Source: Amycolatopsis balhimycina FH 1894 (GTDB lineage Bacteria; Actinomycetota; Actinomycetes; Mycobacteriales; Pseudonocardiaceae). From it: a stretch of 64,000 bases of DNA. Both the position numbers and the translations under genes were made by a program. Below, piece after piece: positions 17,705 through 25,735 of the stretch. The DNA lies in the NCBI RefSeq assembly GCF_000384295.1, contig NZ_KB913037.1, forward strand, positions 6,511,533 to 6,575,532, given 5' to 3'. Each line of letters opens with the position of its first letter. Positions within the stretch are counted from its first letter, which is position 1. The notes beneath the pieces were generated by a model. The model saw only the letters and a program-made list of their open reading frames with translations, did not search any database and was not told the origin of the DNA.

Positions 17705-18796
17705 ATGCAGTTCGGAATCTTCACGGTGGGCGACGTCACGACCGATCCCACCAACGGCACCACGCCCAGTGAGCACGAGCGGATCAAGGCGATGGTCCGC
17801 ATCGCGCTCAAGGCGGAGGAGGCCGGCCTCGACGTCTTCGCGACCGGCGAGCACCACAACCCGCCGTTCGTCCCGTCGTCGCCCACGACGATGCTGGGCT
17901 ACATCGCGGCGCAGACGTCCAAGATCATCCTGTCGACGTCGACGACGCTGATCACCACGAACGACCCGGTGAAGATCGCCGAGGACTTCGCGATGCTGCA
18001 GCACCTCGCCGAGGGCCGCGTCGACCTCATGATGGGCCGCGGCAACACGGGCCCGGTCTACCCGTGGTTCGGCCAGGACATCCGCCAGGGCATCCCGCTG
18101 GCCATCGAGAACTACGCGCTGCTGCGCAAGCTGTGGCGCGAGGACGTGGTCGACTGGGAGGGCAAGTTCCGCACCCCGCTGCAGGGGTTCACGTCGACAC
18201 CGCGGCCACTGGACGGCGTGCCGCCGTTCGTCTGGCACGGTTCCATCCGCAGCCCGGAGATCGCCGAGCAGGCCGCGTACTACGGCGACGGCTTCTTCGC
18301 GAACCACATCTTCTGGCCGACCTCCCACTTCCAGCAGCTGATCGGGTTCTACCGCCAGCGCTACGAGCACTACGGCCACGGGGCGGCGGACCAGGCGATC
18401 GTCGGCCTGGGTGGGCAGGCGTTCATCAGGCCGAAGTCCCAGGACGCGCGGAGCGAGTTCCGGCCGTACTTCGACAACGCGCCGGTGTACGGGCACGGGC
18501 CGTCGCTGGAGGAGTTCACCGACCAGACACCGCTGACGGTCGGCAGCCCGCAGGAGGTCATCGACAAGACGCTGACCTTCCGCGAGCACTTCGGCGACTA
18601 CCAGCGTCAGCTGTTCCTGATGGACCACGCCGGCCTGCCGCTGAAGACGGTGCTGGAGCAGCTGGACCTGCTGGGCGAGCAGGTGATCCCGGTGCTGCGC
18701 AAGGAACTCGATTCGCTGCGGCCGGCGCACGTGCCGGAGGCGCCGACGCACGAGTCGCTGAAGGCAGCTTCGGCTTCGGTGGAGGCTTCGGTATGA
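17705..18796 (+). CDS. Luciferase-like flavin-dependent monooxygenase (CE1758 family)
   Basis: 363 residues. The bacterial luciferase-like TIM-barrel signature is clear: MQFGIFTVGDV start, EEAGLDVFATGEHH, LSTSTTLITTNDPVKIAEDFA and GRVDLMMGRGN. These enzymes use reduced FMN and oxygen to oxidise small molecules. The ATG at 17705 is chosen over an upstream frame start because it follows GAAGGGAGCAGGTC and begins the conserved strand. Its stop overlaps the start of the FMN reductase gene by ATGA, so the reductase supplies the reduced flavin. I recall this as a named LLM/NADPH-FMN-reductase duo family. The substrate is unknown. Confidence 0.88.
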   Translation: MQFGIFTVGDVTTDPTNGTTPSEHERIKAMVRIALKAEEAGLDVFATGEHHNPPFVPSSPTTMLGYIAAQTSKIILSTSTTLITTNDPVKIAEDFAMLQHLAEGRVDLMMGRGNTGPVYPWFGQDIRQGIPLAIENYALLRKLWREDVVDWEGKFRTPLQGFTSTPRPLDGVPPFVWHGSIRSPEIAEQAAYYGDGFFANHIFWPTSHFQQLIGFYRQRYEHYGHGAADQAIVGLGGQAFIRPKSQDARSEFRPYFDNAPVYGHGPSLEEFTDQTPLTVGSPQEVIDKTLTFREHFGDYQRQLFLMDHAGLPLKTVLEQLDLLGEQVIPVLRKELDSLRPAHVPEAPTHESLKAASASVEASV

Positions 18797-19380
18797 AACT
18801 CGCAGCGGTGACGGCGGGGCTGTCGGTCCCGTCCTCGACCCGCCTGCTGGCGGACCGCCTGGCCGCGGCGACGGTCGCCGCGGCCGGGTCGCCGGTCTCG
18901 GTTTCGGTGGTGGAGCTGCGCGACATAGCGCTGGACATCACGAAGAACCTGCTGACAGGGTTTCCGAGCCCGCAGCTGCGGACGGCGATCGAAACGGTGA
19001 CGGGCGCGGACGCGCTGATCGCGGTGACGCCGGTGTTCACGGCGGGCTACAGCGGGTTGTTCAAGTCGTTCTTCGACGTGCTGGACGCGGATTCCCTGGT
19101 GGGCAAGCCGGTCCTGCTCGCGGCAACGGGCGGGACGGAAAGGCACTCACTGGTGCTGGACTATCAGCTGCGGCCGTTGTTCGGGTATCTGAAGGCGGAC
19201 CCGGTGGCGACGGGTGTGTATGCGGCTTCGTCGGACTGGGGTAGCGGGGAGGGTGCCTTGCAGCGGCGGATCGAGAAGGCCGGGGCCGAGCTGGCTTCCC
19301 TCGCTGCCGGGCGGCCGGCCGTTGCGGCTGGGCCGGAGTTCGTGCCCTTCGAGCAGCTGCTCGCCTCGGCGGGGGAGTAG
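18793..19380 (+). CDS. NAD(P)H-dependent FMN reductase (CE1759 family)
   Basis: 195 residues with a flavodoxin-like fold: an N-terminal strand and phosphate-binding loop (AAVTAGLSVPSSTRLLAD), the ALIAVTPVFTAGYSGLFKSFFD segment that lines FMN, and LAATGGTERHSLVLDYQLRP. It is the reductase half of the two-component monooxygenase and starts within the stop of its partner (ATGA). The C-terminal PEFVPFEQLLAS is typical of the subfamily. A 55-bp palindrome lies 14 bases after its stop and may end the transcript. Confidence 0.87.
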   Translation: MKLAAVTAGLSVPSSTRLLADRLAAATVAAAGSPVSVSVVELRDIALDITKNLLTGFPSPQLRTAIETVTGADALIAVTPVFTAGYSGLFKSFFDVLDADSLVGKPVLLAATGGTERHSLVLDYQLRPLFGYLKADPVATGVYAASSDWGSGEGALQRRIEKAGAELASLAAGRPAVAAGPEFVPFEQLLASAGE

Positions 19381-19393
19381 GCACTCATCGCAA

Positions 19394-19448
19394 GTTCGTG
19401 AAGGCCACCTTGAGGAACTCTAAGTTCCTCAAGGTGGCCTTCACGAAC
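19394..19448. repeat. 55-bp palindrome (copy 2), likely bidirectional terminator
   Basis: Perfect 26-bp arms (19394-19419 and 19423-19448) surround CTA. The inner 23 bases of each arm equal those of the copy at 11423-11477 while the outermost bases and loop differ, so pairing has been conserved through change. It sits between the convergent FMN reductase and RibD-like genes. Confidence 0.93.
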
Positions 19449-19473
19449 CCGGGGAATGTCCACTGTGGAATCG

Positions 19474-20064
19474 TCAGTGGTGGACGCGGTAGTGCAGGTG
19501 CGTGACACCCTCGCCCGCGACGACCTCGACGCGTTCCAGTGGAGACTTGTCCGAGCCGATGTTTTCGAAATAGCGGACTCCTTCGCCGAGGAACACCGGG
19601 ACCAGGTCGATCCTCAGCTCGTCGAGCAGGCCCAGGTTCAGGCACTGCTGGGCGATGCTGGGCCCGGAAACCCCCACAGTCCCGTCCCCGGCGGCCTTGG
19701 CCTGCTCGACAGCGCTCGCGACATCGGAAACGAAAGTGAACGGCGCGAGATTCTCGGAGGACCAGGAAGGCGGCGGCCGGTGCGTGACGACGAAAGCCCG
19801 CCCACCGCCGGGCGGGCTCCCGCCCCAGCCGTGGGTGTAGTCGAACACGCGACGACCGCACACAAAAGCAGAACCGCGCACCGATTCCAGGAAGGAACGC
19901 AGGTACGAAGCGCTGGCCGGAGCGACGCGGAAGGTGGTCGGGTAGCCGACCATCGGCAGTTCGACATCGCCCGCGGTGTACCAGTCGAACAGCGGTCCGA
20001 CGCTGTCGTCGGGCCGTGCCACGTACCCGTCGAGCGACATGCAGAAGCTGGCGACGACCGTCAT
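19474..20064 (-). CDS. Dihydrofolate reductase/RibD C-terminal family protein
   Basis: 196 residues of the RibD-C/DHFR fold: VVASFCMSLDGYVARPD at the start, AFVCGRRVFDYTHGWGG, AFVVTH and the GVSGPSIAQQCLNLGLLDEL segment that binds the NADPH phosphate. These stand-alone small reductases are common in actinomycetes and their substrates are mostly unknown; a role in riboflavin synthesis is unlikely without the deaminase domain. ATG 20064 is preferred; a TTG at 20076 would add four residues. The upstream gap is unusually AT-rich and carries a small inverted repeat. Confidence 0.83.
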   Translation of the reverse strand: MTVVASFCMSLDGYVARPDDSVGPLFDWYTAGDVELPMVGYPTTFRVAPASASYLRSFLESVRGSAFVCGRRVFDYTHGWGGSPPGGGRAFVVTHRPPPSWSSENLAPFTFVSDVASAVEQAKAAGDGTVGVSGPSIAQQCLNLGLLDELRIDLVPVFLGEGVRYFENIGSDKSPLERVEVVAGEGVTHLHYRVHH

Positions 20065-20085
20065 GTCAGTTCTCAACCAATCTGT

Positions 20086-20099
20086 TTATCAACCGATAA
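20086..20099. promoter_or_regulatory. AT-rich inverted repeat upstream of the RibD-like gene
   Basis: TTATC and GATAA flank AACC, within a 40-base AT-rich patch between divergent genes. GGTTGA also occurs twice close by on the minus strand. It looks like a regulator-binding site overlapping the promoter of the reductase gene, but no regulator gene is adjacent. Confidence 0.35.
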
Positions 20100-20210
20100 G
20101 TTGAATATAAGTCCGAATGGGCACGCCGTCAAGAAAGGTGCCGAAAGTAGGGGGTGGCGGACGTCGTCCGGCAGCCGACAGCGGCCGGGCGCGCTGCCTA
20201 GTTTTGCCCC

Positions 20211-21659
20211 ATGACCAGGCTCTTCCTCGTGCTCGCGGCCCTGCTGCTCGGCACCGCGACCCCCGCTGCCGCGGCGGCGCCCGCGCCGGACGTCGACGGC
20301 TACGTCCGCGCCTACCTCGACCACACCGGGCTGCCCGGGGCCGCCGTTGCCATCACCCACGGCGCCGACGTCGTCCGCGTCGCCGGCTACGGACACGACG
20401 CGGCCGGCACGCCGATCACCGCGTCGACCCGGCTGCCGATCGCGTCGCTGAGCAAGTCCATGACGGCGTTCGCGGTGCTGCAGCTGGCCGAGGCCGGCCG
20501 GCTCGGGCTCGACGAGCCGGTGACGCGGTACCTGCCGGAGTTCCGGCTCGCCGATCCGCGCGGCGCCCGGATCACCGTCCGGATGCTGCTGGACCAGACG
20601 TCCGGGATGGCCGACTCCGCGTTCCCCGACCTGAAGCTCCCGCAGCCGCACAGCCTCGCCGAGGCCGTCGCCCGCCTGCGTGACGCGCGGCTCGCCGGCG
20701 AGCCGGGGACGAAGTTCCACTACCACAACCCGAACTACGAAGCCGCCGCCCGGATCGTCGAGGTGGTCGCCGGGCAGCCGTTCGCGGAGTACCTGCGGAC
20801 GCGGCTGTTCACCCCGCTCGGGATGACGTCGAGCACGACCGTGGACGAGCCGCCCGCGGATCTCTCGCCGGGCTACGTGCGGGCCTTCGGGTTCGAGGTC
20901 CCGGTGCCTGAAGCGGACTGGTTCACCGGCGGCAGCCACGGCGTGCAGAGCACCGCGGAGGACCTGGCACGCTGGCTGATCGCGCAGCGCGACGGCGGTG
21001 GCGCCCTGTCGCCGTCCTCGGTCGCGCTGGCGCACACCCCGGCACCCGGTCGTGACTACGCGCTGGGCTGGCGGGCCGGAAGCCCCGGACGGCTGTCCCA
21101 CACCGGCGAGTGGTTCAGCCACACCGCCGCGCAGCTCCTGCTGCCCGGCGGCTACGGCGTCGCCGTGCTCGCCAACACCGGCCTGGCGCTGGACAACGAC
21201 GCCGAAACGCTGGCGCGGGGGCTGGCGACGCTGCTGGAGGGTGGCTCGCCGGAACCCGCGCTGCCCGCCGGGGTGGTCGCGGACCGGGTCCTCGCCGGCC
21301 TGATCCTGCTGTCGGTGCTGCTCGCGGCACTCGGCGTGGTCCACGCGCGACGATGGGCTGCGCGCCGGACGAGCCCGTGGCGGACGGGCCTGCGGCTGCT
21401 GCCGTATCTGCTGCCCGGTCTGGCTCTCGTGCTGCTCCCGGAGCTGATGAGCTTCGTGTTCGCCGGGCGCCAGGGCACCTTCGGGCAGATCCTGCACGTC
21501 TGGCCGGGTCTCGTGATCTGGCTCGGATCGATGACGCTCTGTGCGTTAGTGGTGGTCGTAACGCGGGTATCGGCTCTGGTGAGTGGCAGACAGCGGCCGC
21601 GACGGGAAGAATCGGTCGAAACGACAGGAGTGGTCGCGTGGGGCTCGGAAAGCGGATGA
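20211..21659 (+). CDS. Secreted/membrane serine hydrolase, class C beta-lactamase-like
   Basis: 482 residues. A signal peptide (to about residue 24) precedes a penicillin-binding-protein/class C beta-lactamase domain with SxxK at Ser79-Lys82 (IASLSKSMTAF), YHN as the YxN motif near 167 and HTG as the KTG-like box. From about 365 onward there are three membrane helices (VLAGLILLSVLLAALG, LPYLLPGLALVLLPEL and LVIWLGSMTLCALVVVV), so the catalytic domain is tethered outside the membrane. Substrates of this group include peptides and esters rather than antibiotics. Its last 22 bases overlap the next gene, whose ribosome site lies inside it. Confidence 0.87.
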   Translation: MTRLFLVLAALLLGTATPAAAAAPAPDVDGYVRAYLDHTGLPGAAVAITHGADVVRVAGYGHDAAGTPITASTRLPIASLSKSMTAFAVLQLAEAGRLGLDEPVTRYLPEFRLADPRGARITVRMLLDQTSGMADSAFPDLKLPQPHSLAEAVARLRDARLAGEPGTKFHYHNPNYEAAARIVEVVAGQPFAEYLRTRLFTPLGMTSSTTVDEPPADLSPGYVRAFGFEVPVPEADWFTGGSHGVQSTAEDLARWLIAQRDGGGALSPSSVALAHTPAPGRDYALGWRAGSPGRLSHTGEWFSHTAAQLLLPGGYGVAVLANTGLALDNDAETLARGLATLLEGGSPEPALPAGVVADRVLAGLILLSVLLAALGVVHARRWAARRTSPWRTGLRLLPYLLPGLALVLLPELMSFVFAGRQGTFGQILHVWPGLVIWLGSMTLCALVVVVTRVSALVSGRQRPRREESVETTGVVAWGSESG

Positions 21660-22063
21660 AGCGGGTCCTGGTCGTGGTGGCCGGTGCCATCCTGCTGGTG
21701 GTCGGGGTGCTGCTGCTCGTGCTGCCCGGGCCGGGGCTGCTGCTGGTGCTCGCCGGGTTGCTGCTGCTGGCGTCGGAGTTCCCGGCGCTCGAGCGGTACG
21801 TCGACCCGGTGCGCGACCGCGCGATGAAGGCGGCCGAGGACAGCGTGTCCTCGCCGCTGCGGATCGCCGGCTCGGTGCTGGCCGGGCTGGCGCTGCTGGC
21901 GGCGGGGATCGTCTGGGCCACGGTGAAGTCGCTGCCGTTCAGCGGCTGGAGCACCGGATCGAGCCTGATCCTGTCGTCGGTGATCCTCTTCGCGCTGCTG
22001 GGCTGGAGCTACCACCGCGTCAAGTCGCGCCGGGAAAGCGGGACGAAGGCCGCCACCGACTGA
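21638..22063 (+). CDS. PGPGW-family transmembrane protein
   Basis: 141 residues with two hydrophobic segments at the start (VLVVVAGAILLVVGVLLLVLPGPG and LLLVLAGLLLLASEFPALERY), then two more helices near the C-terminus. The LPGPG turn followed by LASEF is the mark of the small PGPGW membrane family, whose function is not known. The GTG at 21638 is preferred because CAGGAG ends seven bases before it; an ATG at 21656 is possible. It overlaps the serine hydrolase gene by 22 bases, suggesting coupled translation. Confidence 0.78.
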   Translation: MGLGKRMKRVLVVVAGAILLVVGVLLLVLPGPGLLLVLAGLLLLASEFPALERYVDPVRDRAMKAAEDSVSSPLRIAGSVLAGLALLAAGIVWATVKSLPFSGWSTGSSLILSSVILFALLGWSYHRVKSRRESGTKAATD

Positions 22064-22080
22064 CCGGTAACGTCGGCGCC

Positions 22081-22743
22081 ATGAGCGCCGGATTCCAGCG
22101 AGCCCGCCGGCCCGAGCAGGTCGAGGCCCGCCGCGCCGCGATCCTCGCGGCCGCGAAGGAGCTGCTCGACCGGCGGCCGGTCGCCGACATCAGCCTGCGG
22201 GAGCTCAGCTGCCAGGTCGGGCTCGCGAAGTCCAATGTGCTCCGGTACTTCGACAGCCGCGAGGCGATCTTCCTCGAGGTCCTCGACGGCGTGTGGACGG
22301 CGTGGCTCGACGACCTCGAGAAGGCGCTCGACGAGCCCGGCCCGGCGGAAGCCGGCTTCGCGCGGGAAGAACGAGTCGCCGGCACGATCGCGCGGACGCT
22401 CGCCGAACGGCCGTTGCTGTGCGAGCTGATCAGCTCGACGGCGCCGGTGCTGGAGCGCAACATCCCGGTGGACTTCGCCCGCGGCTTCAAACGCCGCGTG
22501 GCCGCGAACACCGAGCGGCTCGGGACCCTGGTCCGCGACCGGATTCCGGAGCTGCCGGCCGAGGGGGCCCGCCACTTCGCCCGCGGTGTCCTGGTGCTGG
22601 TGTCCGGGTCGTGGCCCCACGCCAACCCGACGGCGGCTGTCGCGGCCGCGGCCGCCGAGCTGGGCGAGCCACCGGTGTTCGCGGCCGGGCTCGGGGAGAC
22701 GCTCACGAACCTGCTGGCCGGTCTCGTCGCCCGCGGCCGGTGA
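22081..22743 (+). CDS. TetR-family transcriptional regulator
   Basis: 220 residues. The N-terminal helix-turn-helix (ISLRELSCQVGLAKSNVLRYFDSREAIFLEVLDG) is a standard TetR DNA-binding domain. The C-terminal ligand domain (about 80-215) contains GFKRRVAANTERLGTLVRDRIPEL and is of the TetR_C type that senses small molecules. It starts 17 bases after the PGPGW gene and runs head-on into the carboxymuconolactone decarboxylase gene, with two bases between their stops. No operator stands out by eye in its own upstream region. Confidence 0.9.
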   Translation: MSAGFQRARRPEQVEARRAAILAAAKELLDRRPVADISLRELSCQVGLAKSNVLRYFDSREAIFLEVLDGVWTAWLDDLEKALDEPGPAEAGFAREERVAGTIARTLAERPLLCELISSTAPVLERNIPVDFARGFKRRVAANTERLGTLVRDRIPELPAEGARHFARGVLVLVSGSWPHANPTAAVAAAAAELGEPPVFAAGLGETLTNLLAGLVARGR

Positions 22744-22745
22744 GC

Positions 22746-23141
22746 TCAGTCCGCGGTCACCGGCAGCAGCCCGCGCTCGCCGAAGACCTTCTTGGCCGTG
22801 AAGGTCGCGTTGAGTGCCTTCGGGAATCCACAGTAGACAGCCGAGTGCAGCAGCGCCTCGACGATCTCGGCCGGCGTGAGCCCGACGTTGAGCGCCGCGT
22901 TGACGTGCACCTCCAGCTGCGGCTCGCACCCGCCGAGCGCGGTGAGCATGCCGAGCGTGACGAGCTGGCGCTCGCGCGGCGGCAGGCCGGGCCGGGAGTA
23001 GATCTCGCCGAACCCCCACGACACCACGGCTTCGGCCAGCGCGGGGGAGACGTCGGCGAGGTTGTCGAGGACGCGCTGCCCGCCCTCGCCGTCGATCTCG
23101 GTCAGGGTCTTGAGGCCACGTTCGAAGCGCTCGTCGGTCAT
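22746..23141 (-). CDS. Carboxymuconolactone decarboxylase family protein
   Basis: 131 residues with the PcaC/CMD fold: MTDERFERGLKTLTEIDG start, RERQLVTLGMLTALGGCEPQLEVHVNAALNVGLTPAEIVEALLHSAVYCGFPKALNA. The last segment normally ends the active site of 4-carboxymuconolactone decarboxylase; stand-alone members also act as peroxidase-like redox proteins when they have CxxC, which this one lacks. No other protocatechuate-pathway gene is nearby. It ends head-on against the TetR gene. Confidence 0.87.
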   Translation of the reverse strand: MTDERFERGLKTLTEIDGEGGQRVLDNLADVSPALAEAVVSWGFGEIYSRPGLPPRERQLVTLGMLTALGGCEPQLEVHVNAALNVGLTPAEIVEALLHSAVYCGFPKALNATFTAKKVFGERGLLPVTAD

Positions 23142-23257
23142 GCCGGGTTCCTTTCCCCAATTCGTCGCTGCCGGAACCGACGTTAGGGGCTGGAGCGCGC
23201 TCCAGGTCCAGCGTGACGGCCACCACGGCGGGCTGCCGCGGTGGCCGTCACGGGGGG

Positions 23258-25642
23258 TCAGACCGCCGTCGCGCCCCGGGCCGAAGCACCGGTGTTCACG
23301 TAGACGTAGAAGCTGGTGCCCGACTCGTCCGACTTGGTGCCGGCGGTGTTCGTGCTCCACACCCGAAGCTGGACGTAGGAGCCGCTGTGGGCGTCCGCGG
23401 GCACGTCGAAGGCGAACGTCGCCGTGCCGTCGGACCCCGGCGCCAGGGTGGTCTCCTGGCCGGAGTCCACCCGGTAGCCGTAGGTGGCCAGGTTCACCTG
23501 GACCGGCGTCAGGGTGCACTGGATGTGCTGCCCCGGCGCCACCGACCACCCGGTGGCGTCACACGAGAAGTGCGGCGAAGAGTAGGCGACGTAGAACGTG
23601 TAGCTGCCCTGCTCGGAAACCGTGCCGTCGGCGAACTTCGTGGTCACCCAGATGCTGTTGATGTAGCTCTGCGTCGGGGTGAAGACCACGCTCGCGGTGC
23701 CGTCCGGTCCCGCGGCCACCGTGCCGTGCACCCCGTTGTTGAAGTCGTACGTGTAGCTCACCGCGCCCGGCACGGGCGAGGAGAACACGAACGTGCCCGG
23801 GACGCCGACCGCCCCGGTCATGTCGCCGCCCTCCGGGTACTCCGCGCTCGTCACCTTCGGCTTGTTCGAGGCGACCGAGACGTTCATCCCGCCCCAGCCG
23901 GAGTTCTGGCCCGAAGCCGTCGTCGTGTAGCCGTAGAACGAACCCCACGACGACGTCTTCGGCGTGACCGTCACGGTCGCGGTGCCGTCGGCGTCGAGCG
24001 GCACCGTGATCAGGTCCTCGTCGTTCCAGTGGTAGGTGAACGAGACCGACCCGGGCAGCGCGGCGTGCACCCGGAACTGCGCCGGCAGGCCCTGCGTCGG
24101 GTTCGCGGTGAGCGACTCGACCTCGGGCTCGCCGGGCTCGCTCCACACCGCGGTGCTGCTCTCCGCGGTCAGGTACCCGGTGGCGAGCTGGGCCCGCACG
24201 GCCAGCTGGAGGTAGGTGAGCTGGGGATCGGTCGGGGTGACCTGCACGGTCGCCGTCCCGTCGGGGCCGGCCGCCACGGTGTCTTCCGGCTGGTTGCCCA
24301 GGTGGTAGACGTACCCGGTGACCGGGGTGCTGCCGTACGGGGTGAAGGTGCACGTCCGCGTCACGCCGACGTAGTCGTCGAACGGCGTGCAGGTCACCCC
24401 GGGCTGGTTGTCCGCGACCCAGAACCGGTAGTCGGCGGTCGGCCCCTGGTTGCCCGCCGCGTCGACCGACACCGCGCTGATGCTCACCGGCCCGCTGCTG
24501 CGGGGTGCGTAGCGCACGGTCGCCTTGCCGCCGCGGCGGTCGGCGGCCGCGTAGCCACCGTCCCACTTGAACCCGACGACGTCCTTGTCCCCCTTGGCGT
24601 CGAAGACGAACGTCCCCGGGACGCCGGTGCCGCCGGATCCGGGCGGCGCCTCGGCCGCGTAGTCGGGCGACGTGATGACCGGCGCCGCCTTGGGCGGGGT
24701 GAAGTCGGTGGTGAACTTGCAGGTCGCGCTCCACGGCCCGAAGACGCCTTGGTAGTCCTTGCCCCGCGCCTGCCAGACGTAGGTGACGCCTTCGGTGAGG
24801 TACGAGTCGACGTCGGCCCAGATCTGGTCCACGCCGATGCCCGTGTTGCCGACGGTCCGGCGCTGGTCCGGTGCGTCGGCCGGCCAGAAAGCGAACTCCC
24901 CGTTGAGGTAGGAGTCGTCGCCGTCGGTAACCGTCGCGGTCAGGTGCGCCTGGCTCGAGACCACGAGGGGCTTCGCCGTGCACGCCTGGTAATTGACGGT
25001 CAGCCCGGACGGCTTGCCCGGCGTCTTGTCGAAGGTGAGGCCGAGCACCGCCTTCGGGTCGTACTCACGGCCGAGTGCCAGGTCGTTCTGCTGGTCGTCG
25101 GGCAGCCGCAGGACGAAGGTCGCCGTGGTGCGGCCGGCGTCGAGCGCGGCCTGGACCGCCGCGGTGACCGTCCAGGTGATCTGCCGCGAAGGGCACGAAG
25201 AGTCGATGTACGGGCCGGTGGCCTTGACGAGCTCCGCCGGCTGGTTGTTCCAGGTCGGCTTCTTCGCGGAATCGGTCAGCCAGACCTCGGTCGTGCGCGG
25301 GTGGGAGCAGTCGGTGACGGCGGTTTCGCCGGTGCTCAGGTACGCCCGCTCGAGCGGGTTGCCCTTCAGCGCGGAGATGTCGAAAGTGACGTAGGACTTG
25401 AAGACGTGTTTCGTGCCGCCGGCGTAGGTGTGCGCGCCGACCGGCGCGTTCCCGGCCTGGTTGACGAAGCTCGCCTTCGGTGCCGCCGAGTCGACGTAGG
25501 CCCACGACGAAGCCGCGGTCTCGGTCACCGTCTGCGCCGCGGCCGGACCGGCGGTGAGCACCGCCGTGCCGGTCGCGACCAGCGCCGTGACGATGGTGAG
25601 GACGCCCGCTCTGGCGGGCAGGATCGATCTTCGAGAGCCCAT
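23258..25642 (-). CDS. Large secreted Ig-like/DNRLRE-type protein
   Basis: 794 residues. A signal peptide ends at AAAQ near residue 37. Residues 40-190 resemble a DNRLRE/CBM-like beta domain (FKSYVTFDISALKGNPLERAYL, TEVWLTDSAKKPTWNNQPAEL). The rest is a chain of bacterial Ig/FnIII-like beta-sandwiches with repeated phrases such as GVPGTFVF, AAGPDGTA and TVSVSYTYDFN. There is no catalytic motif, so it is likely an extracellular adhesion or structural protein. The ATG at 25642 is chosen because AGGGGGTGAG ends a few bases before it; that ribosome site lies in one arm of a long hairpin. Confidence 0.8.
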   Translation of the reverse strand: MGSRRSILPARAGVLTIVTALVATGTAVLTAGPAAAQTVTETAASSWAYVDSAAPKASFVNQAGNAPVGAHTYAGGTKHVFKSYVTFDISALKGNPLERAYLSTGETAVTDCSHPRTTEVWLTDSAKKPTWNNQPAELVKATGPYIDSSCPSRQITWTVTAAVQAALDAGRTTATFVLRLPDDQQNDLALGREYDPKAVLGLTFDKTPGKPSGLTVNYQACTAKPLVVSSQAHLTATVTDGDDSYLNGEFAFWPADAPDQRRTVGNTGIGVDQIWADVDSYLTEGVTYVWQARGKDYQGVFGPWSATCKFTTDFTPPKAAPVITSPDYAAEAPPGSGGTGVPGTFVFDAKGDKDVVGFKWDGGYAAADRRGGKATVRYAPRSSGPVSISAVSVDAAGNQGPTADYRFWVADNQPGVTCTPFDDYVGVTRTCTFTPYGSTPVTGYVYHLGNQPEDTVAAGPDGTATVQVTPTDPQLTYLQLAVRAQLATGYLTAESSTAVWSEPGEPEVESLTANPTQGLPAQFRVHAALPGSVSFTYHWNDEDLITVPLDADGTATVTVTPKTSSWGSFYGYTTTASGQNSGWGGMNVSVASNKPKVTSAEYPEGGDMTGAVGVPGTFVFSSPVPGAVSYTYDFNNGVHGTVAAGPDGTASVVFTPTQSYINSIWVTTKFADGTVSEQGSYTFYVAYSSPHFSCDATGWSVAPGQHIQCTLTPVQVNLATYGYRVDSGQETTLAPGSDGTATFAFDVPADAHSGSYVQLRVWSTNTAGTKSDESGTSFYVYVNTGASARGATAV

Positions 25643-25650
25643 AAGGCTCA

Positions 25651-25717
25651 CCCCCTGTGCGTGTGCACCTGATGGCCGTGGAATACGGCCATACCGCTAT
25701 CGCACACGCACAGGGGG
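25651..25717 (-). promoter_or_regulatory. Nested inverted repeat that includes the ribosome site of the downstream gene
   Basis: Two perfect 16-bp arms (25651-25666 and 25702-25717) enclose 35 bases that hold a second hairpin with 8-bp arms (25672-25679 and 25685-25692). On the minus strand the 3' arm ends in AGGGGG, part of the ribosome site for the gene starting at 25642. It could end transcription of the GH2 operon and also block translation from read-through RNA. Confidence 0.72.
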
Positions 25718-25735
25718 CGTTACTGGTTGCCTTGA

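Noticed and set aside
19394..19448. Small open frames across the 55-bp palindromes
   Set aside because: The frames reading like KATLRN-x-x-FLKVAF appear only because the palindrome is open on both strands; there is no ribosome site.
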